From BS750m-G62 sp964577175 (GTDB lineage: Bacteria; Planctomycetota; Phycisphaerae; FEN-1346), in contig CAZNYC010000001.1 of NCBI GenBank assembly GCA_964577175.1, forward strand, positions 1 to 64,000: a DNA stretch of 64,000 nucleotides, read 5' to 3'. The position numbers and the translations under genes are program-made. The notes beneath the pieces are model-generated. The model saw only the letters and a list, made by a program, of their open reading frames with translations, did not search any database and had not been told where the DNA came from. This document shows positions 11,101-26,100 of this stretch, in pieces. Numbering within the stretch: the first letter of the stretch is position 1; each line of letters begins with the position of its first letter.

Positions 11101-14100
11101 CAACCCGCTCCAGGTCTTCCAGTTGCTGCTGGGCAAGCAGGACGTCGTCCTCGTGACGCTCGACATTCCGCGCCTGGACGTCGAGTTCTCCTACAGCCAG
11201 TACTTCCCCGTGGTCGGGCCGCTCGGCTGCCGCATCACCGGCACCATCGGGGCGGCGGCCGACTTCGCCTTCGGCTTCGACACCCAGGGCCTGTTCGACG
11301 CCTTCGACTCCGGCGACTGGACCGACGTCTTCAACGGCTTCTACATCAGCGACCGGGCCAACGCCGACGGCACCGGCGAGGACGTGCCCGAAGTCGAACT
11401 CTGGGGCGGCCTCAAGGCCGCCGCCGAGGTCAATCTCGTCGTCGTCTCCGCCGGCGTCAGCGGCGGCATCGAGATCGTCATCGAGATGAACCTGAACGAC
11501 CCGGACAACGACGGCAAGGTCCGCATCAACGAACTGGTGGACAACTTCCTGCTGGGGCCGATCTGGATCTTCGACATCGGCGGCCGCATCGACGCCATGC
11601 TCGAGGCCTACATCAAGGTCGATCTGTTCATCGTGAGTTTCGAGAAGACCTTCGAGATCGCCAGCGTCACGCTGGTCGACTTCGAACTGCCGCGCCCCGA
11701 CCCCGACCCGCAGCCCGAGGAGGCCGTCCTCGCCACCGTCTCCGGCGGCGTCATGACCGTCAACATCGGGCCACACGCCGCCGACCGGCTCCACGGCGAC
11801 CTCGCCGACGGCGACGACCACGTCGTCCTGGAGCGCGGCTACACGCCGGACGAGGTCGTCGTCAAGGCGTTCGGCCTCCAGCAGCGGTACCAGGACGTGA
11901 CCCGCATTGAAATCTACGGCGGCGCGGGCGCCGACAACCTCACCATCGACGATCCCCTCGCCCAGGACGCCGTCATCGAGGGCGGCGCCGGCAACGACAT
12001 CCTCACCGCCGGCGACGGCAACACCGTCCTCCGCGGCGGCGAGGGCGACGATCGCCTGTACGGCGGCGACGGAAACGACCGACTCTACGGCGACGCCGGC
12101 AACGATATCCTCAACGGAGGTTTCGGAAACGACCGACTCGAGGGCGGCGAGGGCGACGACCAACTCGACGGATCGCTCGGCGACGACCAACTCTTCGGAC
12201 AGGCCGGCGCCGACACCCTCGTCGGCGGGCCCGACGACGACCTCCTCGACGGCGGCGAGGGCAACGATACCCTCCACGGCGGACGCAACGACGACCACCT
12301 CCTCGGCGGCGCCGGCGAAGACACCCTCTACGGCCAGGAAGGCCAGGACGTCCTCGAAGGCGGCGACGACGACGACACCATCGACGGCGGCCTCGGCAAC
12401 GACTGGATCGACGGCGGCGGGGGCAACGACCTCCTCCACGGCGGACGCACCAACGACATCATCTTCGGCGGACCCGGCGACGACGACATCTTCGGCGACC
12501 TCGGCTCCGACGAACTCCACGGCGAGGGCGGCAGCGACTGGATCGTCGCCGGCACCTCGCACCTCGTCGGCACCCCCTCCTACGCCGGCGAGTTCGACGC
12601 CGTCCACACCATCACCGGCGGCGAGGGCGACGACCACATCTACGGCGACCGCGGCGACGACACCATCGACGCCGGAGACGGCGACAACCTCGTCCGCGCC
12701 TTCGAGGGCGACGACGCCATCACGGCCGGCAGCGGCCACGACGACATCAACTCCCACGAGGGCGACGACACCGTCGACGCCGGCGACGGCGACAACATCG
12801 TCATCGGCGGCCTCGGCAACGAGACCATCACGACCGGCTCCGGCGACGACTTCATCGACGCCCGCGGGCCCGGCGGCCCCAGCGAAACCACCACCCACAC
12901 CATCCTCTCCACCGGCGGCGACAACACCGTCTACGGCGACCTCGGCGACGACACGATCACCACCGGCGACGGCGTCGACACCATCAACGCCTCCCACGGA
13001 CGCAACATCATCCACGCCGGCGGCGGCGACGACCTGGTCCAATCCGGCTCCGGCGACGACGACATCTGGGCCGAGGGCGGACACGACACCGTCCACGCCT
13101 CGGGCGGCGACAACAACGTCTACGCCGGCGACGGCGACGACACCGTCACCACCGGCGCCGGCACGGACGTCATCTACGGCGAGGCCGGGTGGGACACCCT
13201 CTCCTCCACCGGCGGCGACGACCGACTCTACGGCGCGGCCGGGTACGACGAACTCCACGGCGGCCCCGGCGACGACCTGCTCGTGGGCGGCGGCGGCGAC
13301 GACGAACTCTACGGCGGCAGCGGCAACGACCTGCTCTGGGGCGGCGCCGCTACCTACGATTATCACTACTTCGACCTGTCCGACCCCACCCTCTTCACCA
13401 CGCCGCCCGGCTGGCTCGACGCCGAAGCCGACCACCCGTCCGGCTTCGCGCCGCCGCTCGTCACCGCCACCATCCTGGCCGGCCTCTCGGTCGACGGCCA
13501 GTTCGACGACGGCGAGGACCTCCTCGTCGGCGGGCCCGACGTCGTGGCCCTCGGCGAAACCGACGTCGACATCCTGTTCGGCGGCGGCATGAGCGACCTC
13601 CTCAAGGGCGGCGCCGACGACGACTACCTGGACGGCGGCGCCGGCGGCGACGACCTCCGCGGCGGCGGCGGGGCCGACGTCATCCGCGGCGGCCATAACG
13701 ACGACCAGATCCGCGGCGGCGCCGGACGAGACCAACTCTACGGCGACGGCGGAAGCGACGTCCTCTTCGGCGACGCCGGCTCCGGCGGCAGCCAGGCCGG
13801 CCAGCGCATGTGGGGCGGAGACGGCATCGATTACCTTCACGGCTACGCCCCTACCACCGACGACCTCGCCGAGCGCGGCCAGCGCGGCGACGAGATGCAC
13901 GGCGGGGCCGGCAACGACTGGCTCTACGGCAACATCCGCGACGACATCCTTTACGGCGACACCGGCGACGACAACATCTTCGGCGACTGGCTCCGCGGGC
14001 CCGGCTACGCCGTCAACCCCTTCGCCGACCGCGACGGCGGCAACGACCTGATGTACGGCGACTCCGGCATGGACGCCATGTACGGCGGCGGGGGGGCGGA

Positions 14101-17100
14101 CGTCATGTGGGGCGGCGCCGACTCCGACTCCCTCGAAGGCCAGAACGGACACGACTCCCTCTACGGCGGCGGATGGATCGACGTCATCAAACTCGACACC
14201 GCCGACATCTACACCGAGGACGGCGAGGCGGTCATCGACGGCCACTTCGGCAACCGCGTCGAGGGCGACGTCCCCGACGACAACGCCACCGACATCCTCC
14301 TCATCGAGGGCACCCAGGCCAACGACACCATTCTTCTCTCCGAGCCCGTCACCGGCATCCTGACGGTGTCCTACAACGCCGGCGCCGCCGACACCCGCCT
14401 CCTCGAAATGCAGTGGCGCGACCCCGAGACCGGCCGGCCACTCGTCGAGCAGTTCCGCTGCGCCGGCCTCATGGGCGACGACACCATCGGCTTCGCCACC
14501 GGCACCGACGGCGTCGACCTCGCCGTCCTGAACGAGCGCGGCCGCGACTGGGTCGGCGTCTTCGACGGCGGACCGGGCAACGACACCCTCATCGGCGGCG
14601 GCGGACGCGACCGCCTCGACGGCGGCCAGGGGTCCGATACCCTCTACGGCTTCGGCGGTGACGACCGACTCTGGGGCGACACCGGCGAGGCCCAGCCCGC
14701 CGACGATGACCGCCTCTTCGCCGGCGCCGGCCACGACGACCTCATCGGCGGGCAGGGCGAGAACGACCTCTACGCCTGGTCCTTCGACCCCGCCGCCGAC
14801 TACGGCGAACCGTTCGACGTCTTCGCGGCCGTCGACGGCACGAGCGCCGGCGACGGCGTCACGGAGTTCGGCGTCTTCATCGATCCCGCCACCGGCCACC
14901 TGTACGACGACTCGAACGGCGGGCTCTACGACCTCGAGGGCACCGGCCTCAACCGCATGCTCGGCCAGGCCGGCGACGACCGGCTCTACGGCGGCACGTC
15001 GCTCGACTTCCTATACGGCAACGGCGGCGACGACGAACTCTACACGCGCGACGGTGAACGCTTCGAGGCCGCCTACGACGTCCCCGCCGGCGACGAGTGG
15101 AAGGCCTACGCCCAGTCCACCAACAAGGCCTGGTACTACGGCGCCACCGGCGCCGACGACGTCATCGCCGTCGATTTCGTGACCGAACCCGGCCTGCTGA
15201 AGGACCATCACCTCATCACCCGCCTCACGAACAACGGCGGCAACTACTCGTTCGACGCCCAGGTCCGTCTCGACTTCAGCGCCGTCGACGACGAGGGCAA
15301 CTACATCTGGGACCCCGTCGACACCCTGACCGACATCGAGCGCATCCGCGCCCAGGACCCCGACGAGCGCGCCGCCGGCGACCCGTACCGCGACATCCTG
15401 CTGACCGACGGCCTGCTGCCCCCGGAGGGCGATTTCCTCGCCATCATCATCGATTGCCTCGAGGGCAACGACCAGGTCACCGTCGGCCCGACCGTCCAGA
15501 AGACCGTCTGGACGGACGGCGGCCCCGGCGACGACCGCATCGAGTACCTGGCCGGCAACGCCATCCTCGTCGACCGGACCGAGAGCCCGCGGAACGAGGT
15601 CGTCGGCGACCCGGCCGACGTCTCGCGGGCCTGGGCCCTGCCCGGCCCGGCGGCCGTGCTCCTCGACTCGCCCGACCTCGTCCTGGACGACTCGGCCCTG
15701 TTCACGCTGAGCGCCGGCGGCGGCGAACCCGTCGAGGTCATCCTCGCCGCCGCCGCCACCACGGACAACACGACCCCGGACGACCTCGTCGCCGACCTCG
15801 CTGCCGCGCTCGACGGCGCGGGCCTGACGGGCGTCGTCACGGCCGTGAACATGAACGGGCAGGTGGCCCTGCGGACGACGGCGGCCGGCCCGGACGCGGC
15901 GCTCGAGGTCCATTCCGCGAACAGCGTGGCCCGCACGGCCCTCGGCCTGGAGCAGGGGCAGGTCTCCGGCGGCATCACCATCGCCGGCAGCGCCGCCTTC
16001 ACGGGCCTGACCGTCGACAACCCGGACGACGTGGACTGGTACACGTTCACGATGGCGGACTACGGCTCGCCGGCCACGATCGCGCTCGAAAGCGCCTCCT
16101 CGGCCGACGAACTGGTGGCGCGGCTGTACCGGCTGGCCTCCGACGACACGCTCGTCCAGGTGGCCACGAACGAGGGCGTGCCGCTGCCCATCACCCCGGA
16201 CGCCACCGAGGGCGTCCTCGTGGCGCCGAACGCCCTCTCCACGTTCCGGTTCACCGAGGACGTGACGTTCTCGCTCATCCTCGACGGCGACGAGGCGGAC
16301 CCCCTCGAGGTCGCCGTTCCGCTCGCCCAGACCTCCGACAACCTGAACCTGGCGTACCTGGTGGCCGACCTGAACACGGCCCTGGCGGGCGTGCCCCGCG
16401 GCGAGGGCGTCGTGGCCGGCCAGTGGGAAGGCCGCATCACCTTCGCCCCGGCGGAGGGCTCCGGCATCTCGGACCTGGCCATCCGGGACGCCGCCCAACT
16501 CGGCTTCCCGCCCGTCAAGGCCCCCGGCGACGTGCCCAACGCCTGGCCGCTCGACCCCATCGAGAACCTCGACCGCGTCCGGGGCCTGACGGTCCACGAC
16601 GCCGCCGACGCCGACTGGTTCCGGTTCACCCTGGCGGGCGACTCCGCCGGCAAGGCCGGCACGCTGACGCTGGAGCAGACGGCCGGCAGCGGGAACCTGC
16701 GGCTGGACCTGTACGACGCCGGCGGTGTCCCGCTCCTCGGCCGGCGGGTCGACCCGGCGGAAGGCACCGCCGTCCTCAACACCCGCGAGGTGGGCGGCCT
16801 CGCGGCCGGCACGTATTACCTCCGCGTCACCCACCACGACCCGGCCACCAACGACCTGCCCACGCAGTACGACCTGGTTACGGCCATGCCCGGCGACGGC
16901 ATGACGCAGTACGACCTTTCCGGCAAGGGGACGGCCGCACTCACCTTCACGCCCGACCCGGACGAGGTGTACTACCTCCAGATCACCACGCCGAACCATC
17001 TGCCGACCGTCTACGACCTGGCCATCGACGCCGGCGACGGCGCGGAGGCGGCCGAGGTCGATCTGGCCACCCGCTCCGACCACGTCCGCCGCGACGTCCT

Positions 17101-20100
17101 GATCGGCGGCGAGGGGCACGACGTCCTCCGCGGCGGCCCGGCCGAGGACTGGATCTTCGGCGGGCCCGGCAACGACGTCCTGACCGGCGGCCTGGACTAC
17201 CAGGAAAGCGACCTCCTCTTCGGCGGCGAGGGCGACGATACCTTCCAAATCATCCCCACGCCCCTCGGCCCCACGCCCGACGCCGGACCCGAGACCCGCG
17301 TCGACCGCTTCGACGGGGGCGAGGGCACCGACCGCGTCCTCTACCTGGGCGGCGACACCGACCGCCTCGGCCGGCCCGTGCCGGACCACGTCGCCATCCG
17401 CTGGAACCGCTTCATCTACCGCTACGAGTTCGTGGCCCTGCAATGGGATACGGCCAACCAGACGTTCGTGGTCGATCCGAACAAGAAGGTCCGGGCGAAG
17501 GTCGTCGCCGGCGACGCCGCGCCGGAGGACGGCGTGCTCTCCGGCGACGCCGTCTTCAGCCTCCAACTCGGCGGCACCGAGTACGGGCCGATTACCGTAT
17601 CGGCCGACGCCACGGACGGCGGCGACGGCACGCCCGCCAACGAGACCCTCCAGGACCTGGTCGACGACCTCGACGCCGCCATCCTCGCCGCCGGCCTCAG
17701 CGAGCACTTCCTGGCCGGCAACGAGGGCGTCCTGCTGACCCTGGCCTCGGTCGGCCACGGCGAGGACCTGACGGTCGTCTCGCCCAACGCCGTGGCGGAG
17801 GAGGAACTGTACTTCGCCGACGGCGTCACCGCCCCGGGCACCGTGGCGGCCTACCTCCAGAACTACTCGTTCTACCAGGCCATCGACGTCGAGCGGACCG
17901 TCATCGACACCCAGGCCGGCGACGACGAGGTCCGCGGCGACCCCGAGTACAAGTTCCCCCTGGCCGACGACTCCGGCGTCATCGACGAGGAGTGGGGCAT
18001 CAAGGCCGGCCATTACCAGGAGGGCGCCTACATCGGCGCCCTGGAGATCTACGGCGGCGAGGGCAACGACCGACTCTTCGGCGGCTACCTGGCCGACACC
18101 ATCGACGGCGGGCCCGGCACCGACTACATCGCCGGCTCCATGGGCGACGACCACCTGACCGGCGGCCCGGGGGCCGACCTGATCGTCGGCGACGGCGGCG
18201 TCGAGCCCGACCGGTTCGAGTTCGTCACGCGCGCCGGCGAGGACGGCACGAACACCAGCCCCATCTTTGCCGCACTCCTGGAGGGCCTCGGCTCCGACAC
18301 GATCCTCTCGAACCTCTCGTTCAGCCTGGCGGACCGCGGCGACTGGTACGTCATCCCGACGCCGACGGCCAAGCAGGCGTTCGGCACCGCCGACGCCGCC
18401 CACGTCACCGTCGAGGAGGTGTTGAAGGGCCTGGCGTTCGACGACGACCTGGACATGGACCTGTTCGAAGGCCGCCTCCTGCCCGAGGCGAGCGGCTCGG
18501 AGTGGGACGGCCCGGGCGCCTACCTCTTTGCCGCCGAGGTCGACGACCCGGACGCCGAACTCTCGCTCATCCCGTCCGAGCAGTTCGCCGGCGTGCCGGA
18601 CTACTACATGCTGCACATCGTGAACCCGCGGAGTTTCGGCGTCAAGGCCGTCGATGCGCCGGATACCGAGGGCATCGACCCCGTCACGCCGGAGAACGTA
18701 ACCCTGTGGCTGGAGATCGACGGCGAGGCGACGGCCCCGTTCACCATCACGGTCCACAATGCCGAGAGCGCCTCGAGCCTCATCACGCGCAACGAGCCCG
18801 GCGACGACCCGAACCTGAACGAGGTGCTCGCCGGCGCGGGCCTGGCCGACCGCGCCATCGCCTGGTACGACCCGCGGTCGCCGGACCGCATCGTGCTGTC
18901 GCTGCGGCGGGACGGGTGGGCGAAGGTCCGCTTCGCCGATCCGTCGCAGGCGCGGCTGCTGGGATTCGAGGACGGCCAGGACAACCTCGGCCCGGTGGAG
19001 GCGCTGGGCACGTACTCGCTGACGCTGCCGCCGGAACTCGGCGACGTGACCGACGTGGGCCCGGAGGCGGCCGACCAGGTCGTCTCGCCCGCCCAGCCGA
19101 CCGACGTGCCGCGCCTCATCCCGCTCGGCGATCTCAACGGCGACGGCTCCGCAGACTTCGTGACGACGGCCCGCGACACGGTCGGTCCCTGGTCGCTCAT
19201 CTCGGAGACGCCCGCGGGCGTCCATCCGCAGGAGATGGTCGGCCCGAGTTACGCCACGATTTATCTCTCCGACCCGCTGCTGGACGAGGTCTCGGCCGAG
19301 GACGGCCGGTTCGTCACGCTCGAACTGCCGGCCCCGGCGGAGCGGAACTCGCTGTACATCCTCTCGGCGTTCGCCGGCCCGGCCGACTACAACGGCGACG
19401 GGTACGACGATCTCGCCGTCGGCGTCACGTCGCAGACGCTCGCGCTCGACACGTACACGAAGCAGGGCGTATATATCGTGTTCGGCCACGGCGGCGAGTG
19501 GGACGAGCCGATCGACATCCTGCACGAGGCCGACGCCATCCTGACGGGCTTCGAAAACCTCATGGACGTGGCCGCCGCCGGCGACGTCAACGGCGACGGG
19601 TACGACGACCTCCTGGCCTCCGACAACGGCGCCCCCGTGGGGGCGGAGCGCGGCCGCACGCTCCTGTTCTACGGCGGCCCGAACGCCTTCGCCGGCAGCG
19701 GCGTCCTGTACCGGGCGGAGTTCTCGCCCCGGAACGCGGGCGGCTTCACCATCGACAACCGGATCGGGGCGGACGAGGACGGCCTCTGGCACCTCTCCAC
19801 CGGCCGCGGCGCCGACCCGTATCACTCCGCCGACACGAGTTTCTACTTCGGCACCGGCGAAGACGAGGCGGGCGGCGGCCACTACGACGTGGGCGACACC
19901 GCCGGACGCATCACCTCGCCCCTCGTCACCCTCGACCACGCCGTGACGAACCTGGAACTCTCGTTCACCTATTTCCTGGAAACCGAGCGCGCCGGCACGG
20001 GGCCCCTGGGCTGGGACGACGCCACCGTCGGCGTCAGCGTCAACGGCAACGCTTTCGCGCAAGTCGTCTCGAACGACGACGCCCTCGTCGAATGCCAGGG

Positions 20101-23100
20101 CGACGAGGCCTGGTGGCACCGCGCGACGGTGGACCTCGGTGCCCTCGCGAAGGGCGACACCGTCCAGGTCCGGTTCCAGTTCGATACCGGCGACTACATC
20201 AGCAACGACCACGAGGGCTGGTACGTCGACGACGTGATGCTGCGGGCCACGCTGGACGCCGAGGCGCTGGCCGATGCGGCCCTGTACGGCGAGTACGACC
20301 TGGAGTTCAACGGCCGCGTCCTCGCCGGCGTCGGCGACGTGAACAAAGACGGCTACGACGATTTCGCCGTCGGCAACACCGGCGTGGAACCCGACCACGC
20401 GGCCCAGGTGTACCTGGTGCTCGGCCGGGCCGGCGCGATGCCCACGGGCGGCATCGCCGGCATCGCCGCGGAGCGGTTCGATTTCCCGTACATGTGGCCG
20501 ATGATGGCCATCCGCCCGACCGGGCACGTCGAGGGCACGACCGGCGATGACTTCGCCGTCTTCCTCAGCCACCCGAGCGGCCGGTACACGTATGTCGTGT
20601 ACTACACCGGCAGCGTGTTCGACATGTTCAACGTTTCGGGCGAACTCATCCCCGTCGGCGACGTCAACGCCGATGGCCTGGCGGACATCGCCGCCGCCGG
20701 TGTCGAGACCACCCAGACCCTGGAAGAGGACGGCTCGCGCGTCGACCACCAGGTGTTCCAGGTGTTCCTGAACGAGTCGCACACCTCGTGGACGGACCCG
20801 GGTGCGTTCGACGTGCCGGACCTCGTCTTCGAGAGCGCCCGCCCGCTGTATGCCGAGAGCGGCTCGCTCCAGTTGCTGACGGGCCTCTTCGCCGGCGTCG
20901 GCGACGTCAACGGCGACATCGTGGCCGACGTCGCCCTCGGCGACAGCCTGGGCGGCAACGTGCGCGTGTACTTCGGACGGGAACTCCTCGACACGGAGTC
21001 CGAGGCGACGGCGGCCGAGGACCCCGACCTCTTCCGCCTGCCGCTCGCCAAGCCCTGGCTGCCGGAACCCGAAGGGCGGCAGGGGCTCGACCTGAACGAG
21101 CCCGCCCCGCCGGACATCCGCGACGCCTGGCGCGTAGAAGGCGACGCCCGCGAAGACCACCTGTCCGGCAGCGGCTCCGTCGGCGACTTCAACCGCGACG
21201 GCTACGACGACCTGCTCGTCTGGGACGACGAGGCCGCCCACGTCCTGCTCGGACCGGTCAAGTTCGACAGGGCGGAAGCGATCGACCCGCGCGGCGAAAT
21301 CCACGTCGACCTCGCCGGCAAGGCACGCTTCGGCATGGCCGCCGGTTTCGGCGACGTCGACGGCGACGGGTTCGACGACCTCCTCTTCGTCCATCTCGAG
21401 GAGGACCACCTGGGACCCGGCGGCGACGTGTGGTTCGTCTCGGCCATCTGGGGCAACGCCGACCCGGCCCGAACGCTGTCGGCCGCCGACGCCGAACCCC
21501 TGATCCAACTCTACGCGGACGACTACGCCACGGGCGAAACCCCGCAACTGCTGCTGCTGAACTGGGACGGCGACGAGCGGACCGACGTGTACGTCCACTT
21601 CCGCCATCCCGGCACGGGCGACATCCCCTACCACGGCGTTCTGTACGGCGGGGCCAGCCTGACGCGCGGCGGCGGCCCGGCCTCGACGGCCGACCGGTAC
21701 TTCGACGTGGGGGACGGCTCGGACGACGAGGAGGCGCTCGGCGCCCACCTCTTCGGCGAGGATTGGGACGAGGCGTACGAACTCTCGGAACTGACCGGCC
21801 CGTTGACGGCCCTGGCCACCGATATCACCGGCGACGGGCTGGACGACCTTCTCTTCGCCCGGCAGGACGCGTTCAGCGTCGAGGAGATCGGCCAAGGGCC
21901 TCTGCCGAACGTCGGCCGCGTCTACAGCCTCTCCCCCGGAGCGGTGAATCCGAAAGACCGCCTGGTGACCGTCGGCGACGAGGCCATGGGCTTTCCGACG
22001 GCCGGCGTCATCGCGGAGGACCTGGCGTTTGCGGCGGGGATTTTCGACATCGGCGACGCGAACCGCGACGGCAAACAGGACGTGGCCGTCACCCGCCCCT
22101 TCGAGAAGGCCGACGAGGCCGAGGGCAGCGTCCTGGTCTACTACGGCAGTGCGTGGTGGCCGGGACCCCTCAGCGCCGCCGACGCCGCCGTCACCCTCCG
22201 CCGCGTCGAGGCGGACGTCCTGCCCGCCGATACGTACATCGAAGGCCCGATTGACGTGACGGCCGGCGACTTCGACGGCAACCGCGTGCCGGACCTGGCC
22301 GTCAGCCAGCCCGCGTGGCAACTGACCGACGGCGTCAGCATCTTCGACCAGGATTCACGGGGCGTCGTGCACGTGGTGTGGAACGTGGCGGACCTCGCGA
22401 CCCATGCGGGCGGGGACCTCGTCCTCGTCGACGGCCCCGTGGACCTCGACGGCGACGAACTCCAGGACCTCCTGGCCCTGGAGGGCCAGACCGAGGGCGA
22501 CCGGTTCGGCACCCTCCCGCTCACCATCCACCTGAACCTCGACCACGACCGGTACGACGACCTGGTCGTCGGAGCGCCGCTCTCCGACGCCATCGGCCAG
22601 ACCGTCAAGGAGGAGGCCGGCAAGGTCTACGCCGTCTACGGGTCGCCCCGGCGGCGGTCGCTGCCCGACGGCTGGACCGAAATCACGAACAAGTCGTTCA
22701 CGGGCCTGGGGGACCGCCTGGTCAACCCCGCCACCGGCCGGCCGGACACCTACACCGACCAGGACAACGACGGCGACGGCACGCCCGATACGAACGATTT
22801 CACCGTCCCGCCGCCCGGCGCCGGCCGGGACACCGAGGCCTGGTTCCGCTTCACGACGGCCGGCGACGGCAAGGCAGGCGATACGATCCGACTGCTGCCG
22901 ACGGCCTACGACGAACTCGAGGTCCTGCTGAACGGCCCGGCCGGTCACCTCGACCTCGGCACCGGCGAGGTGGTGGATTCCGCATCCACCATCGAGGTGG
23001 GCGGCGCCCCCGACCGCCTCGGCATCTTCGAGTTCAACCTGTCGGAACTCCTCGAGCAACTCGGCAACCCGGACGGCATCGAGAAGGCCGAACTGACCCT

Positions 23101-26100
23101 CCACGCCAGGATCGATCCTCACCTGCCGTTCACAAAGCCGGGCGCCTACGCCGAGGCGGGCGGCCTGGTCTACTTCCTGGGCGCCGACCCGGTCCAGGGA
23201 GGCCACCGCCTGTGCGTCACCGACGGCACGCTCCAGAACACCGAGGCCGTCGCCCGCGTCTACGCGATGGCCCCGTACCAGATGGTCTCGGCCGGCGGCG
23301 ATATCTTCTTCTACGCCTCCGATAACGAGTGGGGCCCCCAACTGTGGGTGAGCGACGGCACGGACAAGGGCACCCGGCGGCTCACGCAACTCGGGTGGCC
23401 GGGCGACGGCACCCTCATCAGCCACCTCACCGCCTGGAACGGCGACGTCTACTTCGAGGCCATCGACGAAGACGGCCCCCAACTCTACCGCACCGAACAC
23501 CTGGGCGGCGGCGAGTTCGACCTCGTCCGCCTGACCGACGAGGCAGGCGGCTTCAACGTCACCAAACTCGTGCCGGGGGCGAATCGGCTCCTCGTCAGCC
23601 GCCTCAAGGACGGCGGCGAGGTGAACGTATACGGCCTGTACGCAACCGACGGCCGCCCGGTCACGGACCTCGGCGAATTCGAACTCGACGGGGGCAGCCA
23701 GTTCCTCCAGTATACGGGCGAACGGGACGGGTGGACCTACTTCGGCAGCGAAAACTGGGGAGGCACCGAAGAACTGTGGCGGACCGACGGCCTCAACGCC
23801 AAGTTCGTCGCCGACATCCCCGTTGCGGACGCCAACACGCGGCTCAAGGGCTTTTCGCCGCTCGGCGACTGGATGTACTTCATCGCGGGCGAGAACGCCC
23901 TCTGGCGCACCGACGGAACCGGCGCCAACACCAGCCACAAACTCGATTTCTTCTCCCTCTACGAGCCGGGCGTCAACCAGGCCGACGCCGTCGCCGCCGA
24001 CGGCCGCGCGTTCATCGTGGCCCGGGGCGAGGCCCCCACCGGCCGGAAGTTCCGTATCTACCGGCTGAATCCCTCGGGCGAATGCGTCCCGGTGCGGGAG
24101 TTCGGCGCCGGCAGTTGGTCGCTCCGCAGACTGGAAGCGTTCGGCGACAAGGCCGTCTTCCAACTCGACGCCGCCCAGCCGCCCCAGACCGCCCTGTGGA
24201 TCAGCGACGGCACGGAGCGCGGCACGCGGGTCCACCACGGGTCCCTGGACCCGGGCAACAACCTCACCGACTGGGCCGTCATCGACGACGCCATCTACTT
24301 CGACGAGGATTCGCCCATCGACGAGACGGTCACCCTGTGGGTCAGCGACGGCACCAAACCACGGTCCATCACCCACGCGGGCACCCGGACGGCCCCGGCC
24401 ACGTTCGACCTGCTCGACGAAGAGGGCGACATGGCGGTCACGCTCCGCGACGGCGTGGTCCCGGCCGCCTTCGCCGCCACGGCGGACTTCACCACGTCGT
24501 CGGCCAAGCAGACGGTCGAGATCGACCTGACGGACTTCGTCAAGTCCGCCCTCGAGGAAGGCTACCGCCGCGCCACCCTGCGGATGACGTCCGACCCGTC
24601 GCTCGCCTGGGAAATCGACATCCCGACCGGCGACATCCCCGTGCCGACGGGCCTGGAGATCACGCGGGCGCACGGTGTGCTCGCCGACGTCCTCGACGGC
24701 AACGGGGGCGTCCTGTACCAGGGACTCGGGGCGATCGACATGCGGTGGCTCGACGCCGGCACGTACTATCTGCGGGTCTACAATCCCCATGCATGGGCCC
24801 AGACCGAGCCGGTCCGGTTCGCCATCGACTTCATGGCCCCGTTCCAGGGGCAGGCCCACGAGGCCACCGACATGGACCGCATCGAGGGCGACGACGGCGA
24901 CGATATCCTCGTGGGCGGGGCCCATCTCGACCGCCTCTTCGGCGAAAGCGGCGAGGACGCCTTCCTGACCGAGGCCGTCGAGGTTCGCGACCTGGCCCCC
25001 TACGAGTTCACCCGCGCCCCGGACGCCGAGGACCGGCTCGTCTCGGACAAACCGTCCATCATCGACCCCGCGGTGAACGACGTCTTCACGGACGTGCCGG
25101 TCATCCAGGCCGTGGCCGAGGCGCTCGACATCCCGCTCATCTCCGGCCTCTTCGCCGTGCCGCGCTTCGCCATTCCGGTCTACGCCAGCGAGATGAACAC
25201 GCTGGTGCGCCTGGACCTGTCTTACACCTCGCTGATGGACCTGAGCGGCCTGGAGTACGCGACGAACCTGATGACGCTCGACCTCTCGGACACCACGGCC
25301 GCCGGCATGCTGCATGACATCGAACCCCGTGCCGCCGAGGCCGACATGCCCGACGCGGGCTTGCAGGTGGGCCTGGCGCGGCTGCGGTACCTCTCGCTGG
25401 ACGGGACGGGGGTGGCGGCGGCCGACCTCGAATCCCTGGAACTGATCGTCACCCTCCGGACGCTCTCCGCCTCCGGCAACCAGATCGAGACCACCGACGC
25501 GCTCGAAGACCTGTACCAGATGCGGTGGCTCGACCTCTCGGACAACCGCCTCGAGTCCCTCGACTCGCTCGCGCGCATGCCGGACCTGGAGTACGCGCTG
25601 CTTGAGAACAACTACCTTCTGGACGTCGGGCCGCTGGTCTACGGAGCGATCATCGACGACGGCGACTGGGACACCGGCTACGGCGAGTATATCGGCGACG
25701 GCTCCGACTACCGCTGGTTCCACACCGTGTACCCGGTGGCGACGGCGTTCCGCGGCGACTACCACTTCCTGCCGTCCGACGCGCAGTGGCCAGACGAGGA
25801 CCTCGTCGCCCGCTACGAGTTCACCGGCCTGCCGCACGACGACTACGAGGTCCTGGCCACCTGGCACGCCCACCAGGGGCAGTCGTCCACCGTCACGTAT
25901 ACGATCCCCGGCCCGGACGAGGCCGTCGACGTGGTCGTGAACCAGAAGTTCGACCCGTCCGGCCCGGCGTGGGGCGGCCGGCCGTGGCAGAGCCTCGGCG
26001 TCTTCCAGCCCCTGGCCGACGAGACGCTCCCCGTAACCCTCCGGCACGAGGGAAGCGACGGCACGGTCGTCGCCGACGCCGTGATGCTCCTCTCCACCGA

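Noticed and set aside
4850..14899. A 3,349-codon minus-strand open frame opposite the giant gene
   Set aside because: Its product is almost only Val/Ala/Gly/Asp/Arg with no domain. It arises because the plus-strand repeats avoid codons that would give stops on the other strand and have very high GC3.
11960..15060. Regular short repeats that might be mistaken for a CRISPR array or satellite
   Set aside because: The repeats are in frame, nine codons long and encode RTX calcium-binding turns; there are no unique spacers of constant length.
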